Origin: Chromobacterium aquaticum
GTDB taxonomy: Bacteria > Pseudomonadota > Gammaproteobacteria > Burkholderiales > Chromobacteriaceae
NCBI RefSeq assembly: GCF_021129195.1
Contig: NZ_JAJOHW010000009.1
Span: forward strand, 1-64,000
Length of the DNA: 64,000 bases
Reading direction: 5' to 3'
This document shows positions 27,428-36,628 of this stretch, in pieces. The translations under genes were made by a program, and so were the position numbers. Under the pieces are notes generated by a model, which saw nothing but the letters and a program-made list of their open reading frames with translations, was not told where the DNA came from and did not search any database. Within the stretch, counting starts at the first letter, position 1. Every line of letters begins with the position of its first letter.

Positions 27428-27463
27428 ACGGGCCCGGCCTGCTTGCGCAGCGCCGGGCCCGTT
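27428..27463. terminator. Long GC-rich hairpin, probable bidirectional terminator
   Basis: ACGGGCCCGGC/GCCGGGCCCGT (11 bp) with an inner CTGC/GCAG stem sits between convergent genes; T runs are short. Confidence 0.65.
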
Positions 27464-27485
27464 CACGTTGCAGGAAGACAACGGT

Positions 27486-27833
27486 TTACGGCAGCACTTC
27501 CACCAGCTTGGCGTCCACCTTGGTCGAAGTCAGTTCCTTGTCCACTTCGCCGACGATGCGCAGCTTGCTGTTCTGGTCGAACTTATTCGCCGGCAGGCGT
27601 TTCTGGCTGATCTTCACCGTCATGGTGCCGGTGGCGTCGCGGAATTCGTAACGCTTGTGGTCGATCTGGCGCACGATCTTGCCTTCCAGCGTCACCGGGG
27701 TATCGTCGGCGGCTTTTTGCGCGGCGGCCACGGTGGTGACGGCGGCCGGCACGCCGGGACCGGCGAATTCGGCCTGAGCGGCGAAAGGCAGGGACAGCGC
27801 GGCGGCGGTGAGCAGAACGGTAATGGTTTTCAT
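27486..27833 (-). CDS. YgiW/YdeI family periplasmic BOF-domain protein
   Basis: 115 residues. Signal peptide MKTITVLLTAAALSLPFAAQA, then EFAGPG and an OB-like BOF domain: TPVTLEGKIVRQIDHKRYEFRDATGTMTVKI. Family members are stress-induced periplasmic proteins (YgiW, VisP). ATG at 27831-27833; the longer open frame is not supported. Confidence 0.82.
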   Translation of the reverse strand: MKTITVLLTAAALSLPFAAQAEFAGPGVPAAVTTVAAAQKAADDTPVTLEGKIVRQIDHKRYEFRDATGTMTVKISQKRLPANKFDQNSKLRIVGEVDKELTSTKVDAKLVEVLP

Positions 27834-27894
27834 GTGGTGCTTCCTTAAGCGTTGGTTGACGGTGCCATTAAAACAGCGCCGGCTTAACCCAAGC

Positions 27895-28278
27895 TTAAGC
27901 GTTGGCCTGCTCTCCCAATAAGCGGCTCGAATGAGCCAGATCCACCGCATAGCCTTGTTGGGCGTGGCTCAGTTGCTGGCGGTAATGCGCTTGCTCGCTG
28001 GCGATGCGCTTGTTCACGCCCTTGAGCGCCACTTGCAGCTCGGTATTCAATCTCAGCTGTTTATGGCCAAAACTCGCCGGCAGCGGTTTGATCTCGGCGG
28101 CGATGGCATCGCGCAAGGCGCCGAGATTGGCGTAGCTGCCGCGCTCCACCGCCTGGTTGGAGCACGCGGTCAATACCTTGGCCAGCGCGCTGGCTTCCTT
28201 GGCCTGCGGCGCGTTCAGATAACGCGGGATCAAGACATCCAGTGTGTGATGGGAAACCGGGAGGAAGGGGAGTCGCAT
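27895..28278 (-). CDS. Hypothetical helical protein
   Basis: 127 residues from ATG 28276-28278 with AGGA at 8 nt; an ATG at 28335 is the alternative (146 residues). Soluble, mostly helical, with a basic middle and Gln/Ala-rich end (RIASEQAHYRQQLSHAQQGY). No recognised domain or signal. Lies between the ppsA terminator and the BOF-protein gene on the same strand. Confidence 0.55.
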   Translation of the reverse strand: MRLPFLPVSHHTLDVLIPRYLNAPQAKEASALAKVLTACSNQAVERGSYANLGALRDAIAAEIKPLPASFGHKQLRLNTELQVALKGVNKRIASEQAHYRQQLSHAQQGYAVDLAHSSRLLGEQANA

Positions 28279-28370
28279 GGGTGCATCCTGATAAAGGTGA
28301 TGAATCAGATCATTGATGCCGCCCAGCATATGCATCCGTTCCCGCGCCGGCTTGCAAGAAACGCCGGACA

Positions 28371-28400
28371 AAACAAAACCGCCCGGCAAGCGGGCGGTTT
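28371..28400 (-). terminator. Terminator of ppsA
   Basis: Perfect 10-bp stem AAACCGCCCG/CGGGCGGTTT, 5-nt loop, T-rich tail on the minus strand. Confidence 0.9.
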
Positions 28401-28421
28401 GAAAGCGGCGAGACAGCAAGC

Positions 28422-30809
28422 TTAGCTGTTCAGTTCGCGCGCCAGGTACAACCAGGTTTCCACCACGGTATCCGGGTTCAGGGACACGGTTTCGATGCCC
28501 TCTTCTACCAGCCACTTGGCGAAGTCCGGATGGTCCGACGGGCCTTGGCCGCAGATGCCGATGTACTTGCCTTGCTTGCGGCAAGCCTGGATCGCCATGT
28601 GCAGCATGACCTTGACCGCTTCGTTGCGCTCGTCGAAGGTGGTGGCGATCGGGCCACCGGAGTCGCGGTCCACGCCCAGCGTCAGCTGGGTCATGTCGTT
28701 GGAGCCGATGGAGAAGCCGTCGAAATGCTGCAGGAACTTGTCGGCCAACACGGCGTTGGTCGGCAGTTCGCACATCATGATCAGGCGCAGGCCGTTTTCG
28801 CCGCGCTTGAGGCCGTTGGCGGCCAGGATCTCCACCACTTGCTCGGCTTCGGACAGGGTGCGCACGAAGGGAATCATCACTTCCACATTGGTCAGACCCA
28901 TCACGTCGCGCACTTTCTTGATGGCGCGGCATTCCAGTTCAAAGCAATCGCGGAAGGATTCGGCCACGTAGCGGGCGGCGCCGCGGAAACCGATCATCGG
29001 GTTTTCTTCGTGCGGCTCGTACAGCTGACCGCCGATCAGGTTGGCGTACTCGTTCGACTTGAAGTCGGACATGCGCACGATGACCTTTTTCGGATAGAAG
29101 GCGGCGGCCAGGGTGGACACGCCTTCGGCGATCTTGTCGACGTAGAAGTCCACCGGGCTGGCGTAACCGGCGATGCGGTCGCTGATGGTGGCTTTCAGAT
29201 CCGCCGGCAGCTTGTCGAACTCCAGCAGCGCTTTCGGGTGGATGCCGATCTGACGGTTGATCACGAATTCCATGCGCGCCAGGCCCACGCCTTCGTTCGG
29301 CAGCTGCGCGAAGTCGAAAGCCAGTTCCGGGTTGCCGACGTTCATCATGATCTTGACCGGGGCCTTGGGCATTTTGTCCAGTTCCAGATCGATCACTTCC
29401 ACGTCCAGCAGGCCGTCATAGATGTTGCCGGTGTCGCCTTCGGCGCAGGACACGGTCACCTGCATGCCTTCGGACAATACCTGGGTGGCGTCGCCACAAC
29501 CCACCACGGCCGGGATGCCCAGCTCGCGCGCGATGATGGCCGCGTGGCAGGTACGGCCGCCACGGTTGGTGACGATGGCGGCGGCGCGCTTCATCACCGG
29601 TTCCCAATCCGGGTCGGTCATGTCGGTGACCAGCACGTCGCCCGGCTTGACGCGGTCCATCTCGGACGCGTCCTTGATGGTGCGCACCACGCCCTGGCCG
29701 ATCTTCTGACCGATGGCACGGCCTTCGCACAGCACTTGCGATTTGCTGTTCAGGCGATAGCGGCGCAGGGTGTCCTTGCGGTCTTCCTGCGACTTCACCG
29801 TTTCCGGACGCGCCTGCAGGATGTAGAGCTTGCCGTCGTGGCCGTCGCGGCCCCATTCGATGTCCATCGGACGGCCATAGTGCTTCTCGATGATCAGCGC
29901 GTATTCGGCCAGTTCGGCCACTTCGGCGTCGCTGATGGAGAACTGCTGGCGCTCCGCCGGGGACACGTCCACGGTCTTGACCGAGCGGCCGGCTTGCGAG
30001 GCGTCGGTGAACTCCATCTTGATCAGCTTGGAGCCCATGGTCTTGCGCAGCACCGCCGGACGGCCGGCTTTCAGCGTCGGCTTGTGCACGTAGAATTCGT
30101 CGGGATTCACCGCGCCTTGCACCACGGTTTCGCCCAGGCCGTAGGACGCGGTGATGAACACCACGTCGTCAAAGCCGGATTCGGTGTCGATGGTGAACAT
30201 CACGCCGGCCGCGCCGCAGTCGGAGCGCACCATGCGCTGCACGCCGGCGGACAAAGCCACCACATCGTGCTCAAAGCCTTTGTGCACGCGGTAGGAAATG
30301 GCGCGATCGTTGTAGAGGGAGGCGAAAACGTGTTTCATCGCATCCTTGACATTGTCAAGGCCGCGGATATTCAGGAAGGTTTCTTGCTGGCCTGCGAACG
30401 AGGCGTCGGGGAGGTCTTCTGCGGTGGCGGAGGAACGGACTGCAACGGAGATATCGGCGCCTCCGGCATCGGCCACCATCTGATCCCAGGCCTCTTTGAT
30501 ATCGGCATCAAGCTTGGCGGGGAACGGGGTGTCGATGATCCATTGACGGATTTCCTTGCCTATCCTGGCCAGTTCGCTGACATCGTCGATGTCCAGCTTG
30601 GCCAGCGCGGCGCTGATCTTGTCGGCCAGGCCATTGTGCTGCAGAAAATCCCGGTAAGCCTGCGCTGTGGTGGCGAAGCCGCCCGGGACGCGAACCCCGG
30701 AGCCAGCCAGTTGGCTGATCATTTCACCAAGGGAGGCGTTCTTGCCGCCTACCTGCTCCACATCGGTCATGCGCAGTTTCTCGAACCAGATGACGTAGTT
30801 CTCAGCCAT
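28422..30809 (-). CDS. ppsA: Phosphoenolpyruvate synthase
   Basis: 795 residues. Makes PEP from pyruvate and ATP for gluconeogenesis. N-terminal ATP-grasp-like domain ([31 protein letters not shown]), swivelling phosphohistidine domain with catalytic His in [15 protein letters not shown] (about 420), and C-terminal PEP-binding barrel ([21 protein letters not shown], active Cys in [11 protein letters not shown]). ATG 30807-30809 has AGGAAG upstream. Divergent from its regulator ppsR. Confidence 0.97.
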   Translation of the reverse strand: MAENYVIWFEKLRMTDVEQVGGKNASLGEMISQLAGSGVRVPGGFATTAQAYRDFLQHNGLADKISAALAKLDIDDVSELARIGKEIRQWIIDTPFPAKLDADIKEAWDQMVADAGGADISVAVRSSATAEDLPDASFAGQQETFLNIRGLDNVKDAMKHVFASLYNDRAISYRVHKGFEHDVVALSAGVQRMVRSDCGAAGVMFTIDTESGFDDVVFITASYGLGETVVQGAVNPDEFYVHKPTLKAGRPAVLRKTMGSKLIKMEFTDASQAGRSVKTVDVSPAERQQFSISDAEVAELAEYALIIEKHYGRPMDIEWGRDGHDGKLYILQARPETVKSQEDRKDTLRRYRLNSKSQVLCEGRAIGQKIGQGVVRTIKDASEMDRVKPGDVLVTDMTDPDWEPVMKRAAAIVTNRGGRTCHAAIIARELGIPAVVGCGDATQVLSEGMQVTVSCAEGDTGNIYDGLLDVEVIDLELDKMPKAPVKIMMNVGNPELAFDFAQLPNEGVGLARMEFVINRQIGIHPKALLEFDKLPADLKATISDRIAGYASPVDFYVDKIAEGVSTLAAAFYPKKVIVRMSDFKSNEYANLIGGQLYEPHEENPMIGFRGAARYVAESFRDCFELECRAIKKVRDVMGLTNVEVMIPFVRTLSEAEQVVEILAANGLKRGENGLRLIMMCELPTNAVLADKFLQHFDGFSIGSNDMTQLTLGVDRDSGGPIATTFDERNEAVKVMLHMAIQACRKQGKYIGICGQGPSDHPDFAKWLVEEGIETVSLNPDTVVETWLYLARELNS

Positions 30810-31132
30810 CACTTCACTTCCTGTGTTGGATTGGGACGATAGGGCCGCATTCTAGCCGAATTACGTGCCGAATGCGTAGCGTCTTTTGCAGCGCAACACG
30901 GGTTTTCGGCCTGACAAGGACAAGCATTGCAACAGAATCAATAAGTTGACGAACATTCCTGATGAAAATGATTGTCAAAACCGTGTAATTCCCTCACTAC
31001 ATTGCGCGTAATCAGGCATCGTTGGCTGTCGCCGCGGCCATTCAAAGTATAGAATTCCCACAACTCCGGGCGCGCCGCCACTGCGCGGCAGACGCGGTTC
31101 CGGCCTCGTTCACTCGCAATACAGGTGCTTGC
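30810..31132. other. ppsA-ppsR divergent intergenic region
   Basis: 323 bp with an A/T-rich centre. An extended -10-like TATAGAAT (about 31047) faces ppsR, but no matching -35 was found. A stretch near 30962 (GATGAAAATGATTGTCA) loosely resembles a Fur box. Nothing here is firm. Confidence 0.3.
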
Positions 31133-31957
31133 ATGCCACACCACCTCCGTTCCGCCTTCTTCGTTTCCGACCGAACCGGCATCACCGCCGAATCGCTGGG
31201 CCACACGCTGCTGACCCAGTTCGACACCGTGGAATTCAAGCGCGAAACCATTCCCTTCGTCGATACCGTGGAAAAAGCGCAGGCCTTGGCGGAAGTCATC
31301 CGCCAGGTGTCGGAAACCGATCACCTGAAGCCGCTGGTGTTCACCAGCATCATCAACCCGGAGGTGCGCAGCGCGCTGCAGGTTGAGAACGCGGTGATGA
31401 TAGATTTCTTCGACACCTTCATCGGCCAGCTGGAACAGGAGATAGGTCAGCGCGCGTCGCTGAGCGTGGGCAAGGCTCACGGCATGGTCAACGAGGAAAA
31501 GTACGATCATCGCATCGAGGCGGTGAACTTCTCGCTGAACCACGACGACGGCGTCAAGCTGAAGGACCTGCACGAGGCGGACGTGATCCTGGTCGGCGTG
31601 TCCCGCTCCGGCAAGACGCCAACCTGCCTGTATCTGGCGCTGCAATACGGCATCCGCGCCGCCAACTATCCGCTGACGCCGGAAGACCTGGGCAGCCCGA
31701 CGCTGCCCAAGATGCTGCTGCCGTTCAAGGACAAGATGTTCGGCCTGACCATTGACCCCGCCCGCCTCCATCACATCCGTTCCGAGCGCCGGCCGGATTC
31801 CAAATACGCCAGCATGGACAACTGCCGCCGCGAGGTGAACGAGGCCGAGTCCATGTTCCGCCACCATGGCGTGTCCTTCATCAGCACCACCCATAAGTCG
31901 ATCGAGGAAATCGCGTCCACCATCATGCACAAGGCCGCGCTGGGCCGCCGTTTCTAG
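31133..31957 (+). CDS. ppsR: PEP synthase regulatory protein (kinase/pyrophosphorylase)
   Basis: 274 residues from ATG 31133. DUF299 bifunctional enzyme that inactivates PpsA by ADP-dependent phosphorylation and reactivates it by phosphorolysis. N-terminal [15 protein letters not shown], the P-loop [15 protein letters not shown] near residue 153, and [13 protein letters not shown] are family marks. Its place opposite ppsA supports the assignment. Confidence 0.95.
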   Translation: MPHHLRSAFFVSDRTGITAESLGHTLLTQFDTVEFKRETIPFVDTVEKAQALAEVIRQVSETDHLKPLVFTSIINPEVRSALQVENAVMIDFFDTFIGQLEQEIGQRASLSVGKAHGMVNEEKYDHRIEAVNFSLNHDDGVKLKDLHEADVILVGVSRSGKTPTCLYLALQYGIRAANYPLTPEDLGSPTLPKMLLPFKDKMFGLTIDPARLHHIRSERRPDSKYASMDNCRREVNEAESMFRHHGVSFISTTHKSIEEIASTIMHKAALGRRF

Positions 31958-31979
31958 CACGGCCCACACGCCACGGACC

Positions 31980-32004
31980 CGGCCGGCTTCGCCCGGCCGT
32001 TTTC
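31980..32004 (+). terminator. Terminator of ppsR
   Basis: 7-bp stem CGGCCGG/CCGGCCG with a 6-nt loop and TTTT. Confidence 0.8.
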
Positions 32005-32143
32005 ATGCCCGATGCCTGGTGCAATCAGCGCCAATATCCAGATAGCACTTTGTTTCTTATCATTTTTTTACAATTCCCTCCGGAACATATAGCAAGCAGC
32101 CGCTCTCGAACAAGCATCTTGAATCCCTGGACCGGGACATCCG

Positions 32144-32437
32144 ATGCAGATCGTCTCCATCGCCGCGCTCGCCAAACCCACCGTTTCCCCGCTGAAGGAA
32201 GTGGGCGCGGTGGCGCCCAAGAGCGACAGCCGCGCCGCCGCCAGCGACCCGCGCAAGGAAATGGCCGAGTTCGCCGCGCCGCCGCCATCCTCCGCGGGCG
32301 AACGCCCCGGCGCCCATGGCGAGGCTTTCGCCCGATTGCTGCGCCAAGCGCAGGCCGCGGCGCGTCAGGACGCCGCAATGCCTTATGCGCAGGAAACCAT
32401 GCCCCCCGCCGGCAGCCTGCTGCACGTGGCGGTGTGA
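32144..32437 (+). CDS. Small hypothetical protein
   Basis: 97 residues, Ala/Pro-rich (MQIVSIAALAKPTVSPLKE...), no signal peptide, membrane segment or known domain. An A/T-rich region with possible promoter elements lies before it, and the trpS leader follows. Codon use resembles neighbours, but no clear Shine-Dalgarno is seen, so it may not be expressed. Confidence 0.4.
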   Translation: MQIVSIAALAKPTVSPLKEVGAVAPKSDSRAAASDPRKEMAEFAAPPPSSAGERPGAHGEAFARLLRQAQAAARQDAAMPYAQETMPPAGSLLHVAV

Positions 32438-32483
32438 ACGCGGCACTTGACGCTGCTTTGCCCGCCGTGCTCTGATAAAGCCC

Positions 32484-32537
32484 ATGAACTACGCAACCGC
32501 ATCCGCAACCTTCTTTTGGTGGTGGCGCCTGAACTAA
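32484..32537 (+). CDS. Trp-rich leader peptide of trpS
   Basis: 17 codons: MNYATASATFFWWWRLN, with three consecutive TGG codons at 32517-32525, preceded by two Phe codons, and a stop at 32535-32537. Three adjacent Trp codons in so short an ORF 125 bp before trpS are the signature of ribosome-mediated attenuation. The Shine-Dalgarno is weak. A possible promoter (TTGACG 32447-32452, 18-bp spacer, TCTGAT 32471-32476) would start the RNA near the ATG, suggesting a leaderless leader ORF; a promoter further upstream is also possible. Confidence 0.8.
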   Translation: MNYATASATFFWWWRLN

Positions 32538-32629
32538 GGCGGCACCGGCGTTTGCATACCCAAAACCCGGAAGCTGCCGATACGGCGGCATAGGGTTTCC
32601 AGCAGCACTCCTCCCCGGATCGGCAGTTT
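32520..32629 (+). promoter_or_regulatory. Candidate tryptophan attenuator upstream of trpS
   Basis: Hairpin 1: GGTGGCGCC (32521-32529, within the Trp/Arg codons) with GGCGGCACC (32538-32546), stop codon in the loop. Hairpin 2: AAACCC...GCTGCCG/CGGCGGC...GGGTTT (32563-32598). Hairpin 3: CTGCCGAT (32574-32581) with ATCGGCAG (32619-32626), followed by TTT; it excludes hairpin 2. A ribosome stalled at the Trp codons would free strand 32538-32546. T runs are short, so control could be transcriptional (possibly Rho-assisted) or by masking the trpS GGAG with CTCCTCC at 32609. Folding is by eye. Confidence 0.65.
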
Positions 32630-32662
32630 CCAACAAGCTCAAGCTTACTGGAGACCACTGTT

Positions 32663-33685
32663 ATGAATCTGGACAGCATCACAGCCAAAGACATCATCCT
32701 CACCGGCGACCGCACCACCGGGCAATTGCATCTGGGCCACTATGTCGGTTCGCTACGCAACCGCGTGATCCTGCAAGACCGTTGCCGCCAGTTCCTGCTG
32801 CTCGCCGATGCTCAGGCGCTGACCGACAATATGGGCAACTATCTGAAGGTGCGCGACAATGTGCTGCAAGTGGCGCTGGACTATCTGGCGGTGGGCATAG
32901 ACCCGGAGAAAAGCACCATCTTCATCCAGAGCCTGGTGCCGGAACTGACCGAGCTCTCCTCCTACTACCTCAACCTGGTCACCGTGGCACGGCTGGAGCG
33001 CAACCCCACCATCAAGGACGAGATCAAGCAGCGCGGCTACGAGCGCGACATCCCGGCCGGCTTCCTCACCTACCCCGCCGCCCAGGCCGCCGACATCACC
33101 GCCTTCAAGGCCAGCATCGTGCCGGTGGGCGAAGACCAGATTCCGATGATCGAGCAGACCAATGAGATCGTGCGCCGCTTCAACGGCAGCGTGGATCAGG
33201 CGGTGCTGGTGGAAGCGCGGGCGGTGGTGCCGGAGCAAGGCTCGCGCCTGCCCGGCATCGATGGCAAGGCCAAGATGTCCAAATCGCTGGGCAATACCAT
33301 CACCTTGTCGGCCACGCCGGATGATATCCGCCAGGCGGTGAAGATGATGTACACAGACCCCAATCACCTACGCGTCGCCGATCCCGGCCAGGTGGAAGGC
33401 AATGTGGTGTTCACCTATCTGGACGTGTTCCATTCCGACCCGGCGCAGGTGGCGGAATGGAAGGAGCATTACCGCCGCGGCGGCCTGGGCGACACCGTGA
33501 TCAAGAAACAACTGGAAGAATGCCTGCAGACCTTGCTGGAACCGATCCGCGCCCGCCGCGAGCAGTACTCGCGCGACCCGGCCGCGGTGATGGCGATGCT
33601 GAAAACCGGCACCCAGCGCGCGCGCGAAGTGGCGGCCGCCACGCTGGCCGAGGTGAAGGCGGCGATGGGCTTGAACTACTACTAA
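32663..33685 (+). CDS. trpS: Tryptophanyl-tRNA synthetase
   Basis: 340 residues, class I synthetase. HIGH-type site in [13 protein letters not shown] (near residue 18), KMSKS in [12 protein letters not shown] (about 205), and [11 protein letters not shown] in the Trp pocket. Start ATG 32663 with TGGAG upstream. Preceded by a Trp-codon leader and followed at 14 bp by a chorismate mutase gene, so charging and synthesis of Trp may be co-regulated. Confidence 0.96.
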   Translation: MNLDSITAKDIILTGDRTTGQLHLGHYVGSLRNRVILQDRCRQFLLLADAQALTDNMGNYLKVRDNVLQVALDYLAVGIDPEKSTIFIQSLVPELTELSSYYLNLVTVARLERNPTIKDEIKQRGYERDIPAGFLTYPAAQAADITAFKASIVPVGEDQIPMIEQTNEIVRRFNGSVDQAVLVEARAVVPEQGSRLPGIDGKAKMSKSLGNTITLSATPDDIRQAVKMMYTDPNHLRVADPGQVEGNVVFTYLDVFHSDPAQVAEWKEHYRRGGLGDTVIKKQLEECLQTLLEPIRARREQYSRDPAAVMAMLKTGTQRAREVAAATLAEVKAAMGLNYY

Positions 33686-33699
33686 AAGAAGGCCTCGGA

Positions 33700-34005
33700 A
33701 TGGAACAACTCTACCAATGCCAAAACCTGGATGAGGTGCGCGGCCAGATCGACCGCATCGACCGCGCGCTGGTGGCGCTGATCGCCGAGCGCGGCCTTTA
33801 TGTGCGCCAGGCGGCGGCATTCAAGCACAGCCGGGACGAGGTGGAAGGCGGCAAGCGCGTCGATCAGGTGATGCGCCGCGTGGAACACCTGGCCGGCGAG
33901 CTGGGCGCGGATTCGGCGCTGACCGCGGCGGTCTACCGCACGATGATCGAGTACTTCGTCGCCGATGAAATGGCGGCCTTCCGCGCCAAAGCGGCCGGCG
34001 ATTGA
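33700..34005 (+). CDS. Chorismate mutase, AroQ class
   Basis: 101 residues, all-helical. LDEVRGQIDRIDRALVALIAERGLYVRQAAAFK contains the Arg and Lys residues of the AroQ active site, and the last helix carries MIEYFVADEMA. Size and sequence are close to PchB-type proteins, so isochorismate-pyruvate lyase activity cannot be excluded, though no siderophore genes are near. GAAGG precedes the ATG; likely in one transcript with trpS. A strong terminator follows. Confidence 0.85.
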   Translation: MEQLYQCQNLDEVRGQIDRIDRALVALIAERGLYVRQAAAFKHSRDEVEGGKRVDQVMRRVEHLAGELGADSALTAAVYRTMIEYFVADEMAAFRAKAAGD

Positions 34006-34048
34006 GGCGAAGGCCGGCTTTCCCTACAATCGCTTTCATCCGCTAACC

Positions 34049-34077
34049 GCCGGCCGCCTCTCGCGGCCGGCTCTTTT
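34049..34077 (+). terminator. Terminator of the trpS operon
   Basis: Perfect 9-bp stem GCCGGCCGC/GCGGCCGGC, 5-nt loop, then TCTTTTC. Confidence 0.85.
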
Positions 34078-34097
34078 CCCGCTGCCGGAGAACCTGA

Positions 34098-34562
34098 ATG
34101 AACAAGATTGCCCTGTTGCTGCTCGCCTGCCTGTCCGCGCCCGCGATGGCCGAGGAAGTGGGCGAGGTGTCCACCACCTTCAAGCTGCTCAGCCCCAACG
34201 ACAAGGTGGTGGTGGAAGCCTTCGACGACCCGGCGGTGCAAGGCGTGGCCTGCTATATCTCGCGCGCCAAGACCGGCGGCTACAAGGGCGCGCTGGGCCT
34301 GGCCAAGGACCCGTCGCGCTTCTCGGTGGCCTGCCGCCAAGTGGGCGCAATCAAGTTCTCGCGGCCCTTGCCCAAGCAGGAACAGGTATTCAAGGAAGGC
34401 GCGTCCTTCATCTTCAAGCATGTGCGGGTGGTGCGCATCGTCGACGCCAAACGCAATACGCTGACCTATCTCAGCTACTCGGACAAGCTGATCGACGGCA
34501 GCCCGGACAATGCGCTGACCGCGGTGGCGGTGCTGGACCAAAAGATCCCGCTGCAACCCTGA
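34098..34562 (+). CDS. creA: CreA family periplasmic protein
   Basis: 154 residues. Signal peptide MNKIALLLLACLSAPAMA, then EEVGEVSTTFKLLSPNDKVVVEAFDDP, GVACYISRAKTGG and DPSRFSVACRQVG, the conserved CreA core with two Cys. Function is unknown although widely conserved. Confidence 0.9.
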   Translation: MNKIALLLLACLSAPAMAEEVGEVSTTFKLLSPNDKVVVEAFDDPAVQGVACYISRAKTGGYKGALGLAKDPSRFSVACRQVGAIKFSRPLPKQEQVFKEGASFIFKHVRVVRIVDAKRNTLTYLSYSDKLIDGSPDNALTAVAVLDQKIPLQP

Positions 34563-34566
34563 AATA

Positions 34567-34594
34567 AAAGCGATTGATTATTAACGCTTTCTTT
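34567..34594. terminator. Short hairpin after creA
   Basis: AAAGCG/CGCTTT (6 bp) with an A/T-rich loop and T-rich tail between convergent genes; modest strength. Confidence 0.55.
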
Positions 34595-34606
34595 GCATGA
34601 CGGGCA

Positions 34607-35383
34607 TCAGCTAAACGGCAGCTCGATGCGCAGCCCGTCATGCCCCACCTCGATGCCGGGCGGGCACTCGGCGCTGAGCGCGCCGAACTCCAGGCGGTGG
34701 GTCATATGGATCAGCACCGTGCGTTCGGCGCCGATGCGCTTGGCCCAGGCGAAGGATTGCTGCACGCCCAAGTGGGACGGATAGGGATCGTGGTTCAGGC
34801 AGTCCAGGAACAAGAGCTTCAGTCCTTGCAGCAAGGGCAGGCTGCTGTCCGGGATATCGGACACATCGGTCAACCAGGCCATGTCGCCGACGCGCCAGCC
34901 CAGGCAAGGCCAGGAACCGTGTTGCAAGGGCACCGGCGTCAACGTGACGCCGCCGCAGTCCACCGGCCCATCCACCTGCTGCGGCAGCAGCACCGGCTTG
35001 TCCCACATCTTGGACGGCGGCAGCAAGGCGTAGTCGAAGCGGGTCTTGATATTGTCCAGGGTGAAGGCATTGCCGTAGAGCGTGATCGGGCCTTTCTTCA
35101 CATAGCAGAAGGCGCGCAGATCGTCGATGCCGTTCAGATGATCGGCGTGGGGATGAGTGTACAGCACAGCGTCCACCTGGCGTATGCCTTCGCGCAGCGC
35201 CTGCTGCCTCAGGTCCGGCCCGGTGTCGATCAGCAGGCCCTGGCCTCCCACCTTGATATAGGCGCTGGCCCGGGTGCGGCGATTGCGCGGGTCCGGCGAC
35301 AGACAGGTGGCGCAGTCGCAGCCTATCGCCGGCGTGCCGGAACTGGAGCCGCAGCCCAGAATGGTGACTTCAAGCGAACCCAA
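34607..35383 (-). CDS. PhnP-like metallo-beta-lactamase-fold phosphodiesterase
   Basis: 258 residues. ILGCGSSSGTP and a Cys cluster (GCDCATC) at the N-terminus as in PhnP, then the metal motif THPHADHLNG (residues about 75-84), LTDVSDIPDSS, and a C-terminal HMTHRLEF His. PhnP cleaves cyclic ribose phosphates; other members act on nucleotides, so the substrate is open. The start is a TTG with ACAGGAAA at 7 nt. Last gene of the mltG-tmk-holB-pilZ-tatD operon. Confidence 0.85.
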   Translation of the reverse strand: MGSLEVTILGCGSSSGTPAIGCDCATCLSPDPRNRRTRASAYIKVGGQGLLIDTGPDLRQQALREGIRQVDAVLYTHPHADHLNGIDDLRAFCYVKKGPITLYGNAFTLDNIKTRFDYALLPPSKMWDKPVLLPQQVDGPVDCGGVTLTPVPLQHGSWPCLGWRVGDMAWLTDVSDIPDSSLPLLQGLKLLFLDCLNHDPYPSHLGVQQSFAWAKRIGAERTVLIHMTHRLEFGALSAECPPGIEVGHDGLRIELPFS

Positions 35384-35413
35384 TGCGTGATTTCCTGTGT
35401 AAACGCCGTCGAG

Positions 35414-35797
35414 TCAACGGCAGAGGGGAGGACGCACCGCCGCCTCCCGCACCCAGCCGCCATCGCAGCGGACGCTGCCGTCGGCATCCTGCTGACAGCT
35501 GCCGCGTGGCTGCTTGGCGCAATACGCGTTGCCGTCGCGGGACAGCACGCAGGCGCCCGGACCAGTGTAGGTAGCGCCGCCGGCGCGCACCACGCCGCCG
35601 CCCGCATATGGCGAGCACAGTGCATTGCCGAACTCGTCGATCGCGCACTCGCCCTTGCCGCACACCGCCTGTCCCCGTTGCAATAGCGCAATGCCGCCAT
35701 CCTCGGAACAATAGCTGCGGCCATTCAGATTGATGCAGTTGGCCCAGGCCTGGACCGACAGCAACACCGTCAGCAAGGCCAGCAAGATTCGCTTCAT
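35414..35797 (-). CDS. Secreted 10-Cys protein of unknown function
   Basis: 127 residues. Sec signal MKRILLALLTVLLSVQAWA followed by a mature part of about 108 residues with ten Cys, in repeated patterns of the form NG-x-YC / GNALC / GNAYC / GSVRC. The even number and regular spacing suggest five disulfides and short internal repeats. No recognised domain. Lies 14 bp downstream of tatD in the operon. Confidence 0.7.
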   Translation of the reverse strand: MKRILLALLTVLLSVQAWANCINLNGRSYCSEDGGIALLQRGQAVCGKGECAIDEFGNALCSPYAGGGVVRAGGATYTGPGACVLSRDGNAYCAKQPRGSCQQDADGSVRCDGGWVREAAVRPPLCR

Positions 35798-35811
35798 GCG
35801 CTTTCCCTGAT

Positions 35812-36582
35812 TCAGCGGCTGGCCTTGGCGAACAGCCGGAAAAAATTATCGCTGGTGACGCGCGCCACTTCGGCGAGCTCGATGCCGCGCAGCTCGGCGA
35901 TGTGCTCGGCCACGTGGCGCACATAGGCCGGCTCGTTGACCTTGCCGCGGAACGGCACCGGCGCCAGATACGGCGAATCGGTCTCGATCAGCATCCGCTC
36001 CAGCGGCACCCGCTGCGCCACGTCCTTGACCTGGGCCGCGTTCTTGAAGGTGACCACGCCGGAGAAGGAGATGTAGAAGCCCAGTTCCAGCGCGGCTTGC
36101 GCCACTTCCCAGGTTTCGGTGAAACAGTGCATCACGCCGCCGCACACCTCGGCGTTTTCTTCGCGCATGATGCGGATGGTGTCCTCGGCGGACTCGCGGG
36201 TATGGATCACCAGCGGCAGGCCGACGCGCTTGGCGGCGCGGATATGGGTGCGGAAGCGTTGATGCTGCCACTCCAGATCGCCCTTGCACCAGTGGTAGTC
36301 CAGCCCGGTTTCGCCGATGCCGACCACGCGCGGATGCGCGGCCAGCGCCACCAACTCGTCCTCGCTGTACTCTTCTGCGTCGGGGTCGTCCGGGTGCACG
36401 CCCACGGTGGCGTATAGATTGCCGTGGCTCTCCGCGAGTTCCAGCACTTGCGGATATTTGGGACGGCTGACGCCGATCACCAGCGCGTGGCTGACCTGCT
36501 TGGCCTGCATATTGGCCAGCACTTCCGGCATGCGCGCGGCGAGATCGGGGAAATTGATGTGGCAGTGGGAATCGATAAACAT
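35812..36582 (-). CDS. TatD family metal-dependent hydrolase (YcfH type)
   Basis: 256 residues from ATG 36580-36582. TIM-barrel amidohydrolase/DNase: FIDSHCHINF metal site, GETGLDYHW, VIHTRESAEDT, MHCFTE, and LIETDSPYLAP. The longer frame upstream is not supported. Position after tmk-holB-pilZ is widely conserved. Confidence 0.93.
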   Translation of the reverse strand: MFIDSHCHINFPDLAARMPEVLANMQAKQVSHALVIGVSRPKYPQVLELAESHGNLYATVGVHPDDPDAEEYSEDELVALAAHPRVVGIGETGLDYHWCKGDLEWQHQRFRTHIRAAKRVGLPLVIHTRESAEDTIRIMREENAEVCGGVMHCFTETWEVAQAALELGFYISFSGVVTFKNAAQVKDVAQRVPLERMLIETDSPYLAPVPFRGKVNEPAYVRHVAEHIAELRGIELAEVARVTSDNFFRLFAKASR

Positions 36583-36628
36583 TTTTGCGTCAATCCGGCG
36601 GCGGCGCGCACGCGCGCCGCGAAAACAA

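Noticed and set aside
30962-30980. Fur box between ppsA and ppsR
   Set aside because: Only partial match to the consensus and neither gene is iron-related.
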